From contig VGXV01000014.1 of the NCBI GenBank assembly GCA_016873165.1, positions 1-64,000 on the forward strand: a stretch of DNA of 64,000 nt, in the 5' to 3' direction. The DNA is from Planctomycetota bacterium. GTDB lineage: Bacteria; Planctomycetota; Brocadiia; Brocadiales; Brocadiaceae. Position 1 is the stretch's first letter. Each line of letters opens with the position of its first letter. Below the pieces are notes generated by a model. The model searched no databases. It saw nothing but the letters and a program-made list of their open reading frames with translations, and was not told where the DNA came from. The position numbers and the translations under genes are program-made. Below are positions 34,638 to 42,914 of the stretch, one piece after another.

Positions 34638-35684
34638 TCAACCTAAAATTTTTTGTACGCTTTCCCTGGAAGGCTTCTCTATCACACCTTTTTCGGTAAT
34701 AATCGCTTTTATATTTTTTGCCGGAGTTACATCAAAAGCAGGATTAAATACCTTGATGCCTTCCGGCGCCGTTCTTTTGCCAAACCCGCAGGTAACTTCT
34801 TCCGAAGACCGTTCTTCAATGGGAATAGCATCACCCGAGGCAATGTTCAGATCAAATGTAGATACCGGAGCCGCAACATAAAACGGAATGCCATGTTCCT
34901 TTGCCAAAATGGATACGCCATACGTGCCAATCTTATTTGCAGTATCGCCATTTGCCGCTATTCTGTCCGCGCCCACAATTACACACTGAATCTTGCCTAA
35001 TTTCATTACATGAGCTGCCATATTGTCGCAGATAAGAGTCACGTCTATGCCGGCATGCATGAGCTCCCATGTTGTCAGTCTTGCTCCTTGTAAAAGGGGA
35101 CGGGTCTCGTCCGCGTATACCTTAAATTTTTTCCCATGTTCATATGCCTTAAACATGACCGCCAGTGCGGTGCCGTAATCGGCTGTGGCAAGTCCGCCCG
35201 CATTGCAATGAGTAAGAACGCCGTCTCCGTCTTTGATGAACTTCGCGCCGTTTTCCCCTATTTGTCTGCAAATAGATTTGTCTTCATTTTGAACATTGAT
35301 TGCTTCCTTCAAGAGGAGTTCCTTAATTTCACGAACCGGCCTGTTCAGATTTTCCCTTGCAACTCGTTCCATCCGGGAAAGCCCCCAGAAAAGATTCACT
35401 GCCGTAGGCCTTGAGGAACCAAGATAATGTGTCACATTCTTTAACTCTTTTAAAAAAACTTCGGAATTATCGGCATGAATGTCTTTAATTCCCAATACTA
35501 CCCCGGTAACTGCCGCAATGCCAATCGCAGGCGCGCCTCTTACCATAAGCGTTTTAATCGCATGCCACATACTCTTTACATCTTCACAATAAATATATTT
35601 TAACTCGGTGGGCAATTTGGTCTGGTCGATTAGTCGAACGCGGCCTTCAATATTACCTTCCCATTCTATAGTTGGTAACGGCAT
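34638..35684 (-). CDS. mtnA: S-methyl-5-thioribose-1-phosphate isomerase
   Basis: Methionine-salvage enzyme (348 aa) converting methylthioribose-1-phosphate to methylthioribulose-1-phosphate. Clear motifs: 'VRGAPAIGIAAVTGVVLG' near residue 48, the catalytic Cys in 'LTHCNAGGLATADYGTAL', the catalytic Asp in 'VTLICDNMAAHVM', and 'IVGADRIAANGDTANKIGTY'. AAGGAG precedes the start. Distinguished from related eIF2B-like proteins by the Cys/Asp pair. A nucleosidase/phosphorylase gene follows upstream at 35810. Confidence 0.92.
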   Translation of the reverse strand: MPLPTIEWEGNIEGRVRLIDQTKLPTELKYIYCEDVKSMWHAIKTLMVRGAPAIGIAAVTGVVLGIKDIHADNSEVFLKELKNVTHYLGSSRPTAVNLFWGLSRMERVARENLNRPVREIKELLLKEAINVQNEDKSICRQIGENGAKFIKDGDGVLTHCNAGGLATADYGTALAVMFKAYEHGKKFKVYADETRPLLQGARLTTWELMHAGIDVTLICDNMAAHVMKLGKIQCVIVGADRIAANGDTANKIGTYGVSILAKEHGIPFYVAAPVSTFDLNIASGDAIPIEERSSEEVTCGFGKRTAPEGIKVFNPAFDVTPAKNIKAIITEKGVIEKPSRESVQKILG

Positions 35685-35754
35685 CTCATCTCCTTATGTA
35701 ATGCGTAACATTGTTGAACTATTCCCGGTAAATTCTGTATTCGGTGACTTTTAC

Positions 35755-35812
35755 ACGGATAACCGCATATGCAGAGACGCAATGCATTGCGTCTCTGCAT
35801 ACCGTGAATTTA
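35755..35812. repeat. Palindrome of the GAGACGCAATG family
   Basis: 'TATGCAGAGACGCAATGCAT' runs into its inverse 'GCGTCTCTGCATA' (about 35768-35803), a near-perfect hairpin between mtnA and the nucleosidase gene. Sequence relatives at 27043 and 39082. Confidence 0.6.
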
Positions 35813-36583
35813 TTTTAACAAAGTGTTATATATTTGTGTAATAAAATCCGGCAGGAACGCTGACAGAGAGCTCGTTGCGGATTTTGCCTGTTTGCGGAGG
35901 CGATTTAAAGCAAGTATGCCGTATGGTTTTTTCAACAGATAAAATACTACTGCCGGCACGTTTATTTTCCCTTCTCTGGTAACAAGATTTTCGCAAATAT
36001 CGACATTTTCATCCGCCCTGTCGGAAATTGCCCGTACAACTACGAAGGGAATTCCCAAGATATGTGCCTGCTCAGCAATCATGAAAGATTCCATGTCAAC
36101 GGCAATTGCAGAAGTATTGTTTCCAAGTAATTTCTTATCTGAAGATAAATGGAGTATTCTATTCGTTGTTGCAACAAGTCCATAATGTACTTTAAAACGG
36201 TAGCTATTGGGAAATCCCGGGACCTCATCTGAAATAGATGTTTCACAGGGAAGAGACGAATTGCTCAGCGCTTTCTTCTCAAATGTCTCTTCTGTTGCGT
36301 ACAGAACCTTTTTCCCTATTACGATATCACCCACATCGATTCCTGATTGCAAGGCACCTGCGAAGCCGGAAGAAATTATTAACTGTATTCTGAACTTCTG
36401 AGATAAGTGCTGAAGGACGGAGGAAACGTTTTGCCCCATTCCCGTCTGAACAAGCGCCACCGGGAAACCGCAAAATTCAGCATGATAAAATATTGCGTGT
36501 CCGAAACGTATTTTCCCCAGGATATTTACTTTTGATTTTATGGAAGCAATCTCCTGGCTTAAAGCAAAAAATATCACGATCAT
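35810..36583 (-). CDS. Nucleoside phosphorylase-family protein (MTA/SAH nucleosidase-like)
   Basis: 257 residues of the purine-nucleoside phosphorylase/MTAN fold: 'VALVQTGMGQNVSSVLQ', 'IISSGFAGALQSGIDVGDIV', the ribose-binding 'AVDMESFMIAEQAHILGIP' and the catalytic Asp in 'VVRAISDRADENVD'. It fits 5'-methylthioadenosine/S-adenosylhomocysteine nucleosidases, futalosine hydrolases and hopanoid-associated HpnG equally; these cannot be separated here. Proximity to mtnA on the same strand makes a methylthioadenosine role plausible. Confidence 0.75.
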   Translation of the reverse strand: MIVIFFALSQEIASIKSKVNILGKIRFGHAIFYHAEFCGFPVALVQTGMGQNVSSVLQHLSQKFRIQLIISSGFAGALQSGIDVGDIVIGKKVLYATEETFEKKALSNSSLPCETSISDEVPGFPNSYRFKVHYGLVATTNRILHLSSDKKLLGNNTSAIAVDMESFMIAEQAHILGIPFVVVRAISDRADENVDICENLVTREGKINVPAVVFYLLKKPYGILALNRLRKQAKSATSSLSAFLPDFITQIYNTLLK

Positions 36584-36814
36584 TGGTTGTGCGTTAGTGC
36601 GTTAATTTATTGTAAAGGCATTGTAAGGTATCAATGCCGTATTCGTTACTATTCTCTGATTATCAACGATTGGGTTGCTTTTGTTCTTTTATTTTAAAAT
36701 TAATTATTATATCATATTTTTTCTGTTTTACACTTTTTTTCTTGAGAATATCAGGTTGTATAGAGTAAACAACCAACGCTTTTCTGGAAAGGAAAACTTC
36801 AAAAAAGGAAACAA

Positions 36815-37606
36815 ATGCCTTACGGAGCAATAAATAAGAAATGTTATGAAAAGAAACGGACGGTGCTGGAGTATTCTCTTACGGCGTTACAAATCGCCGA
36901 AGTAATGATTCTTATAAAATACAGGGAATATATTGTGAACAAACATATACTTGATATCGGATGTGGCGCTGGAAGAACAACATTGCCGCTGACGAGATTA
37001 AGCAAGCATTACATTGGCATTGATTTTTCTTTTGACATGGTAGAACTCTGCAGGAGGAAATTTACGAATGCAACCTTTATTCATCATGACGTGAGGAGCA
37101 TGGAAATTTTTGAGGATGAATTATTTGATTTTGTATTATTTTCATATAATGGATTAGATTCTATTAGTCATGATGACAGATTGAAAAGCTTTAAAGAAAT
37201 TCACAGGGTACTAAAAGAAGATGGATTATTTGTATTTTCCTCCCACAACAGAAATTACCACCGTGCCAATTCTTTCCCTAAAATAGTCTTTACGCCCGAC
37301 CCGTATGCCCAGATAAACCTTTTGCTAAAATATTTTCGTTCAATAGTTAATTTCCTAAAAAATAGAAAGTTAGAACAATTTAACGAAGAATACGCGATTA
37401 TAAATGATAAGGCACATAGCTATGCCTTGTTAAGCTACTATATAGATAAAAATAGTCAGATATTGCAGAATAAAAGTATGGGATTCGAAACGATAGAAAT
37501 GTACGATGTATCGGGCAATATATTAAATCCGGGCGACAAAGATAGCCATAGCGCATGGATTTATTATGTTACAAGAAAACCGATGAACATTGAAACAGTA
37601 CAATAA
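36815..37606 (+). CDS. Class I SAM-dependent methyltransferase
   Basis: 263 residues. SAM-binding motif I 'ILDIGCGAGRTTLPL' (about residue 48), then 'YIGIDFSFDMVELCRRKF' (acidic ribose-binding end of beta-2), 'FIHHDVRSMEIF' and 'LFDFVLFSYNGLDSI'. 'FKEIHRVLKEDGLFVFSSHN' is motif III-like. The C-terminal ~100 residues are unusual and may bind the substrate, which is unknown. AAAAGGAAA site 5 nt before ATG. Single gene. Confidence 0.85.
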   Translation: MPYGAINKKCYEKKRTVLEYSLTALQIAEVMILIKYREYIVNKHILDIGCGAGRTTLPLTRLSKHYIGIDFSFDMVELCRRKFTNATFIHHDVRSMEIFEDELFDFVLFSYNGLDSISHDDRLKSFKEIHRVLKEDGLFVFSSHNRNYHRANSFPKIVFTPDPYAQINLLLKYFRSIVNFLKNRKLEQFNEEYAIINDKAHSYALLSYYIDKNSQILQNKSMGFETIEMYDVSGNILNPGDKDSHSAWIYYVTRKPMNIETVQ

Positions 37607-37717
37607 ATTGATTTTCCGGAAATCTTAAAAAAATCGTAAGTCCCTATAAAAATAAAGTTTATTTTTTCAATATCTTGTATAACGCTTAAGGTGCACTACA
37701 ATGTATTGTATTTTTTC

Positions 37718-37745
37718 TTGACAAAGCCTTTTTTTCTGGTATAGA
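37718..37745 (+). promoter_or_regulatory. Sigma-70-type promoter for the 37940 gene
   Basis: TTGACA (37718-37723), 16-nt spacer, TATAGA (37740-37745). The transcript would carry a leader of about 185 nt. Confidence 0.65.
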
Positions 37746-37820
37746 TATTCATCTGATGCAGTGTACTATATATAGTTATTTATATAGTTATTTAGATTTT
37801 TATTTTTTAAAAACTTTCCA

Positions 37821-37943
37821 TGAAAGGAGGAGTGGTAAACAAAAAAAGAAATTCGTTATTTGGGGAGGAGAATAAGTAAGTTTGAGCGTATGATAGGAAA
37901 ACGGGAAATTCTGGCTATGTATAAAGGAGATAAGGCTAAATGA
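37821..37943 (+). promoter_or_regulatory. Long leader with purine-rich boxes and possible leader frames
   Basis: Box A AAAGGAGGA (from 37823) and box B GGGGAGGAGAATAAGTAA (37862-37879, then GTTTG). A 17-codon frame (37890-37943, MIGKREILAMYKGDKAK) ends in TGA overlapping the main ATG, so translational coupling is possible. A second short frame can start at GTG 37832 behind box A. Confidence 0.45.
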
Positions 37944-38335
37944 CAACAGCAGTATTAGAAATACCAACAACAAAGAATGATATTCGCGGTATAGAAAATG
38001 TGCAGTTAATAATCGAAGAAAAATTGAAATCTTTTGACGAGGCGATTGAGGGGCATGATTTCCTGGAAATCGATGGCGACATAGAAGGGAATTCGCCAGA
38101 AGAACATTCCATAAAGATTATTAACCACAGAGCAGAGTGCGCATATGCAATTAGTATTGATGCGGTTATCAGACAGGATTTAGATTATGTAATAGATTCA
38201 CTTGAAACGGGAAATACCACACGCCTCTATGGGATAACGAGAATTGTGGGATATTACAGCCGTATATCAAATTGGAATAAATCCAAGGTCAGCGAATTAC
38301 ATGACAGGCACGAGGGGAGATATTCGGTAAGTTAA
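37940..38335 (+). CDS. Stand-alone NrdD-type glycyl-radical domain protein
   Basis: 131 residues. The C-terminal ~35 residues, 'GITRIVGYYSRISNWNKSKV' followed by 'SELHDRHEGRYSV', match the end of anaerobic ribonucleotide reductase (NrdD), where the Gly in the R-x-x-G-Y motif is the radical site. The long catalytic barrel (about 600 aa) is missing. The N-terminal ~95 residues are soluble and unrecognised. By analogy with GrcA, which replaces a damaged pyruvate formate-lyase radical domain, it could be a spare radical domain; this is inference. Good AAAGGAGA site, own promoter and terminator. Confidence 0.6.
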   Translation: MTTAVLEIPTTKNDIRGIENVQLIIEEKLKSFDEAIEGHDFLEIDGDIEGNSPEEHSIKIINHRAECAYAISIDAVIRQDLDYVIDSLETGNTTRLYGITRIVGYYSRISNWNKSKVSELHDRHEGRYSVS

Positions 38336-38422
38336 ATGCTTGTACAACTCTCCAAATAAGGAAGAAAAGCAAAAACATTTTTTCCATCAGCGCCTTCTTC
38401 CTTTCAGATGTCTCATTTTCTT

Positions 38423-38463
38423 AAAGACCATTGCAGCATGCTCCTTGCTGCAATGGTCTTTTA
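38423..38463. terminator. Bidirectional intrinsic terminator
   Basis: Perfect 16-bp stem (38423-38438 with 38446-38461), 7-nt loop, T-rich on the plus side and A-rich before it. It serves the 37940 gene and the convergent universal stress protein gene. Confidence 0.9.
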
Positions 38464-38493
38464 TTTTCCGGAAATCGGGTATTGCCGATGATT

Positions 38494-38952
38494 TTAGTTA
38501 GTGTCTGTCGTAGTGGCGGGGATTCTTACCGTAAGCACAGGACACGGGGCTTTGCGCACAACCTTTTCTGCCACACTCCCCATCATCACATGAGATAGCC
38601 CGCTTCTGCCATGAGTGCCTATTACAATAATATCTACATCCAGTTTTTTACTCGCGTTAACGATTTCGTTGAAAGGTATTCCATTTTCAACGATTGTTTC
38701 CACTTCAAGCAAATCCGTTGTGCCCTCCGGAACACTTTTTAACAAGTCGGTGTGAATTTTTGCTATGGTTTCATTATCAAGTTTATATGGGCTGAATTTG
38801 TATATTTCCGTGTCATATGCACGGGTATCAATTACGTGCATAACATATAATTTCGCTTCGTCCTTCAATGCCAGAGAAGCCGCATATTTTAGAGCAAGAT
38901 AAGAACATTCGGAATGATCTACAGGACATAATATTTTCTTGAATTTTATCAT
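38494..38952 (-). CDS. Universal stress protein (UspA family)
   Basis: 152 residues from ATG 38952, chosen for its AGGAG site. Begins 'MIKFKKILCPVDHSECSYLA' (Rossmann-like start) and ends with the ATP-binding signature 'GTHGRSGLSHVMMGSVAEKV' followed by 'KAPCPVLTVR'. A cytoplasmic nucleotide-binding stress protein. Convergent with the glycyl-radical domain gene and separated from it by a shared terminator. Confidence 0.93.
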   Translation of the reverse strand: MIKFKKILCPVDHSECSYLALKYAASLALKDEAKLYVMHVIDTRAYDTEIYKFSPYKLDNETIAKIHTDLLKSVPEGTTDLLEVETIVENGIPFNEIVNASKKLDVDIIVIGTHGRSGLSHVMMGSVAEKVVRKAPCPVLTVRIPATTTDTN

Positions 38953-38999
38953 ACGAACTCCTGTTATACTGGGGAAAAGAAGGATCACAAAAAACAGGT

Positions 39000-39170
39000 A
39001 AAATTTTACAAAATGGTATATTATTTTTAATTAGGCCTTCGGCAACTTTTAACAGAGTTTGGTGGGCATCGCCCACCAAACGTAGAGACGCATTGCTATG
39101 CGTCTGTACAAGCAACGTGAGACGGTGGGCAATGCCCACCCTTGGTTTAAAATTCCTTATCATCCACGCA
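39000..39170. repeat. Intergenic repeats near the stress-protein gene
   Basis: 'GGTGGGCATCGCCCACC' (about 39060) and 'GTAGAGACGCATTGCTAT' (about 39082) are palindromic or family repeats; 'GGTGGGCAATGCCCACC' recurs at about 39124. No gene is seen upstream of the stress-protein start in this strip. Confidence 0.5.
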
Positions 39171-39246
39171 GGGGGGGGTTAAAAATCGTTCGGCCAAGCT
39201 CACGACGAAGTCTTCCGCCAACCTATCAAGATTGGAATTGATTGCC

Positions 39247-40257
39247 TTACATACCAACTCCATCAATAACCGCACCGCATTTTGAACACTGTGAATTGAT
39301 AATGTTATTTTCAATGATTTGATACCCAAATCTTTTAATAAGCATTGCGTTGCATTGATAACAATACGTATTTTCCCCTCCCTCGCCAGGAACATTGCCT
39401 TCGTAAACGTAACGAAGTCCGGTTTCCAAGCCGATTATGCGGGCATTCCTCAGTGTTTCTACCGGAGTCGGCGGCGTATCAAGCAGTCTATGCCTTGGAT
39501 AGAAGCGGCTAACATGCCAGGGAATTTCAGGGCCAACATTCTTAATAAATCCGGCGATCTGTTTTAATTCCGATTCCGAGTCATTAATCCCGGGAATAAT
39601 AAGAGTAGTTATTTCTATCCAAATGCCCAATTTCTTATAAGAACGAATACAGTCGAGCACGTTTTCAAGCCTTGCGCCGCAAAGTTTTTTATATGTTTCG
39701 TCAGAAAAACTTTTCAAATCGATATTTGCCGCATGAAGATACGGCTGTATTGCTGATAAAGCCTCATACGTTGTATATCCGTTTGTTACGAATACGTTCA
39801 GAATCGACCTGGCAGAAGCACGTTTTGCAATATCATACGCATATTCAAAAAAAATTGTGGGTTCTGTATAGGTGTAAGCAATGCTTTTGCAGTTATACTC
39901 CAGGGCATCTTCAACAATTGCTTCCGGCGCTACATCTTTTCCGTTTATTTGATCAAAATCTTTAGGGAGTTGTGATATTTCGTAATTCTGACAGTTAAGG
40001 CACCTGAAATTACATCCTGCCGTTGCAACAGAAAAAGAGGAGCTTCCAGGATAAAAGTGAAAGAGAGGTTTTTTTTCTATAGGGTCTATGTTTTCTGAAA
40101 TTAGTTTTCTGTATACAAGGGAATATAATGTTCCCCCTATGTTTTGCCTGACATGGCAAATACCTTTCTTTCCGTCATTGATCACGCATGTATGACGACA
40201 GAGGTGGCATTTAACTTTGCCATTATCAAGTTTTTCATAAAACATAGCTTCCCGCAT
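39247..40257 (-). CDS. AmrS-like radical SAM protein (cytoplasmic paralogue)
   Basis: 336 residues, same family as the Tat-type protein at 19309 and clearly paralogous: 'CHLCRHTCVINDGKKGICHV', 'ENIDPIEKKPLFHFYPGSSS', the cluster motif 'AGCNFRCLNCQNYEI' (CxxxCxxC) and 'NTYCYQCNAMLIKR'. It has no signal peptide. AmrS-type proteins are usually encoded with AMMECR1 and Memo proteins, but neither is adjacent. Substrate unknown. Confidence 0.85.
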   Translation of the reverse strand: MREAMFYEKLDNGKVKCHLCRHTCVINDGKKGICHVRQNIGGTLYSLVYRKLISENIDPIEKKPLFHFYPGSSSFSVATAGCNFRCLNCQNYEISQLPKDFDQINGKDVAPEAIVEDALEYNCKSIAYTYTEPTIFFEYAYDIAKRASARSILNVFVTNGYTTYEALSAIQPYLHAANIDLKSFSDETYKKLCGARLENVLDCIRSYKKLGIWIEITTLIIPGINDSESELKQIAGFIKNVGPEIPWHVSRFYPRHRLLDTPPTPVETLRNARIIGLETGLRYVYEGNVPGEGGENTYCYQCNAMLIKRFGYQIIENNIINSQCSKCGAVIDGVGM

Positions 40258-40397
40258 TTATACCGATATCTCCTGCTTTTTAATATGGAATAATAACCAT
40301 ACAATATGACAAAAGCATCGCTTCGGTCGTCTGTATCATATCTTCCAAAATTATAAAAAAGTAACAGTATAGTATTCTGAAAAATAACTTCATCTGC

Positions 40398-40485
40398 TCG
40401 CTCCCAAACTCCGGTTTGGGAGCGTAAATGGACGAGAAACTGAGTTTCTCATTAAAATTGTGTACCCAAACTGGAGTTTGGGTAC
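40398..40485. repeat. Triple-palindrome intergenic repeat (CCCAAA family)
   Basis: Three hairpins in a row: 40398-40423 (CGCTCCCAAACTC arm), 40434-40450 (GAGAAACTGAGTTTCTC) and 40462-40485 (GTACCCAAACTG arm). A relative is at 57501-57532 (CTCGTTCCCAAA arm). Likely a REP-like dispersed element. Confidence 0.6.
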
Positions 40486-40673
40486 AAGCAGGAATGCAAC
40501 GTTTTGAGCATATGTATCGTACATTCCACAGTGAAGAAAAATTCTGCTAAATTATTTTTTTTTGCTCCGATAATAGTAAAAGTTAATCCTGCAGCTGATT
40601 CGTTTAATAAGTATAACAGAATTTCTGCAATGATATGAAGACAAAAATGTTTTACGAAAATTTAAATAAATAT

Positions 40674-40701
40674 TTGACATTTTTTTTGTATGTGATATAT
40701 T
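40674..40701 (+). promoter_or_regulatory. Sigma-70-type promoter for riboswitch and prepilin genes
   Basis: TTGACA (40674-40679), 16-nt spacer, TATATT (40696-40701), about 20 bp before the riboswitch. Confidence 0.7.
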
Positions 40702-40720
40702 ACCGCTAAATTTTCAATAG

Positions 40721-40806
40721 TTTGAAAAGGGCAAACCAATCGTGAGGTTGGGACGCAAAGCCATGGGTCTTCAAAGCTTTGAAGATCGCCAGGTTGCCAA
40801 ATTGGG
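40721..40806 (+). ncRNA. c-di-GMP-I riboswitch (GEMM aptamer)
   Basis: Contains the conserved strings of the GEMM-I class in order: AGGGCAAACC (40728 on), a GNGA-like closing loop between AACC and GGTT, GGACGCAAAGCC (40751-40762), a palindromic P3 arm (TCTTCAAAGCTTTGAAGA) and AGGTTGCC (40791 on) that closes P1. Known GEMM-I RNAs bind cyclic di-GMP and often control pilus or motility genes. The next genes are prepilin-like. Not a gene for a protein. Confidence 0.9.
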
Positions 40807-40999
40807 CTGTATGCGCTTTTATTAGAAATACAGGGATTTTCTAGTCATTTATCAGAGAAATTAGCTTTGCTTTATCCAAAAGCCATTAAGAAGTTACTTA
40901 GGTAATTCTGGCTTTTATCGAATGTAAAGCTTAAAGTTTACATGACTTATGGAAAATCATTGGAAAATTTCTACAAAGTGCTCCTAGCGAATAAAATAT

Positions 41000-41044
41000 A
41001 AAGACCCAAGCCTTTGCGTTATATGGCTTTGGGTCTTTTTTTTT
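41000..41044 (+). terminator. Terminator / expression platform of the riboswitch
   Basis: Stem AAAGACCCAAGCC with GGCTTTGGGTCTTT followed by a run of T's. Its 5' arm and loop (41001-41018) can also pair with aptamer bases 40754-40771 (16 of 18 positions), giving a plausible switch between two structures. Confidence 0.8.
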
Positions 41045-41195
41045 GGGGATAAAGGAGGTTAAAAATAAATTGAGATATGGGCGCAAGTATTTTTTAACAC
41101 TAAAAAAGGGAGGAATAAATTATTAGGTTTTAGAAGTGATGGGATGCACTGTGTGTGGATGTATTACGTAACGTTTTTTTAATAGGAGATTAAAA
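41045..41195 (+). promoter_or_regulatory. Prepilin leader with purine-rich boxes
   Basis: Box A AAAGGAGG (41051-41058) and box B GGGAGGAATAAATTATT (41109-41125) precede the true ribosome site (AGGAG, about 41185). Short frames occur, including 41140-41172 (MGCTVCGCIT). Confidence 0.45.
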
Positions 41196-41831
41196 ATGTT
41201 AAATTTTAAAAAATGGAGGACCGAGGGTTTTACCCTGATTGAGTTGCTGGTAGTAATTGCCATTATCGGTATTCTCGCCGGTATTTTGTTGCCTGTATTG
41301 GGCAAAGCGCGTGAGTCGGCACGTAAGACGCAATGCGCATCAAATTTGAAACAGATCGGGTTGGCGCTGAACATGTTTGCCAATGATCAGGATGAGGCAT
41401 TTCCTACCGCAGGTGCTACTGGTATGGAATCGTTGGGACAGTTATACGACAAATATATTTCAGACAGGAAGATTTTTCGTTGCCCAAGCGATGATGATGT
41501 AACGGAGACAAATAACTTAGCTTTAACTGCTGCAACTACAATTACAACTGCGAATACATCGTTTACCACGGCCAGATGTAGTTATGGTTACGATGATAAC
41601 CATACGTCCGCAAATGATCCCGGTGTAGCGTTGGCTGCAGATGCAAAGGGAACCTCCACAACTGGGCTTTCAAGTAATCATGATGAAACAGGTCAAAATG
41701 TGCTTTACCTTGATGGTCACGTGGAATGGAAAGGCACGACAACGTGTGGATATTATAATGGCTCATCATATGATGACATTTACGCAGATGTTTCTGGCGT
41801 AACAGGAACAGATACATATATAGCGCAGTAA
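41196..41831 (+). CDS. Prepilin-like protein (planctomycete pseudopilin type), first copy
   Basis: 211 residues. Short basic leader, then '[20 protein letters not shown]' with the Gly/Phe prepilin peptidase site and Glu at +5, '[20 protein letters not shown]' and the C-terminal '[17 protein letters not shown]' (H-x(n)-DG motif). This family is greatly expanded in planctomycetes and relatives, and probably forms type II secretion or type IV pilus-like fibres. Controlled by a c-di-GMP riboswitch and terminator. Close paralogue at 42147. Confidence 0.9.
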   Translation: MLNFKKWRTEGFTLIELLVVIAIIGILAGILLPVLGKARESARKTQCASNLKQIGLALNMFANDQDEAFPTAGATGMESLGQLYDKYISDRKIFRCPSDDDVTETNNLALTAATTITTANTSFTTARCSYGYDDNHTSANDPGVALAADAKGTSTTGLSSNHDETGQNVLYLDGHVEWKGTTTCGYYNGSSYDDIYADVSGVTGTDTYIAQ

Positions 41832-41861
41832 GTTAAGATTTTCAAAACAGCATTATTTTAT

Positions 41862-41900
41862 AAAAAGGGTGATATTCAACAGGGATATTGCCCTTTTTTT
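41862..41900 (+). terminator. Intrinsic terminator after first prepilin gene
   Basis: AAAAAGGGTGATATT pairs with GATATTGCCCTTTTT (with wobble) and a T-run, 31 nt after the stop. Confidence 0.75.
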
Positions 41901-41963
41901 ATTACCTTCTAAACAGTAAGTGTTAATCATAAATACGACCAGTTCTTATAATTAACCTTTATC

Positions 41964-42114
41964 GGGTGCATTCCCGATTTTTTGTAAAAAACTTATTATT
42001 TATGTAGGATGGGCCAAGCGAAGCAGACCCATCAATCATATTCTTTATTTTGATGGGTGCGCTGGCGCTTCACCCATCCTACTCTGAATGTTACAAAAAA
42101 TCGGGAATGCACCC
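41964..42114. repeat. Nested foldback repeat between the two prepilin genes
   Basis: Perfect 24-bp terminal inverted repeats (41964-41987 with 42091-42114), with a second inner palindromic pair (GTAGGATGGG 42004-42013 with CCCATCCTAC 42073-42082). No coding potential. MITE-like. Confidence 0.7.
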
Positions 42115-42146
42115 TTTATAACCTTCATCTATGTGAGGTATTTATT

Positions 42147-42776
42147 ATGTGCAAAGGAATAAAATGGGGGATTTCTGGTTTTACGCTAATAGAATTATTG
42201 GTAGTAATCGCGATCATTGGCATTCTTGTATCCTTTCTCTTGCCAGTGTTGGGAAAGGCACGAGAATCCGCACGCAGAACACATTGTGCTTCAAATTTGA
42301 AACATATCGGCCTGTCGCTCAGGATGTATGCCAATGATCAGGACGATGCGCTTCCCACCGGAGGAAGCACGGGAATGGAATCGCTTGGAATGTTATATGA
42401 TACGTATATAAGCGACAGAAAAATTTTCCGTTGTCCAAGCGATAGCGGTGTTAGTGCAGCAAACAACATGGACTTGACGGCTGCTCCGGACATTTTTACG
42501 ACAAATGCATCATTTACTATTTCCCGATGCAGCTATGGATATGATGATACCCATACATTAAAAGATAGCTCCGGGGTAGTACTGGCCGCAGATGCAAAGG
42601 GAACCCCCACCGGTTCTCTTTCAGATAATCATAATGAATGGGGGCAAAATGTGCTTTATCTGGACGGTCATGTAGAGTGGAAGGGCACTGCAACCTGCGG
42701 ATATTACAATGGCTCAACGTATGATGATATTTACTCGGGTACGGGAAACGGCACGGATACCTACATAGCACAATGA
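42147..42776 (+). CDS. Prepilin-like protein, second copy
   Basis: 209 residues from ATG 42147 (GAGG site upstream; the longer frame begins inside the foldback repeat). Same architecture as the 41196 protein: '[20 protein letters not shown]', '[20 protein letters not shown]', '[17 protein letters not shown]' and the shared ending 'GTDTYIAQ'. The two are clearly recent paralogues. A foldback element and terminator separate them, so the second copy has no riboswitch of its own. Confidence 0.9.
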   Translation: MCKGIKWGISGFTLIELLVVIAIIGILVSFLLPVLGKARESARRTHCASNLKHIGLSLRMYANDQDDALPTGGSTGMESLGMLYDTYISDRKIFRCPSDSGVSAANNMDLTAAPDIFTTNASFTISRCSYGYDDTHTLKDSSGVVLAADAKGTPTGSLSDNHNEWGQNVLYLDGHVEWKGTATCGYYNGSTYDDIYSGTGNGTDTYIAQ

Positions 42777-42801
42777 TTTTTAAGTTTTTCGGATAAAAAA
42801 G

Positions 42802-42844
42802 AAAAAGGAAGTAATATTCTTTTTGAATATTACTTCCTTTTTTT
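42802..42844 (+). terminator. Intrinsic terminator
   Basis: Near-perfect 18-bp stem (AAAAAGGAAGTAATATTC with its inverse) and T-run, 25 nt after the second prepilin gene. Confidence 0.9.
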
Positions 42845-42914
42845 GTTATAAATAAGGAGATCAATTTTAAAGTATTGAATTTTCAATAAATGATCTTCTA
42901 AGAAAGGAAAACCT

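Noticed and set aside
41000-41044. Terminator taken as the end of an independent small RNA starting at 40708
   Set aside because: Not excluded, but complementarity to the aptamer and position before a c-di-GMP-type target gene fit a riboswitch expression platform better.
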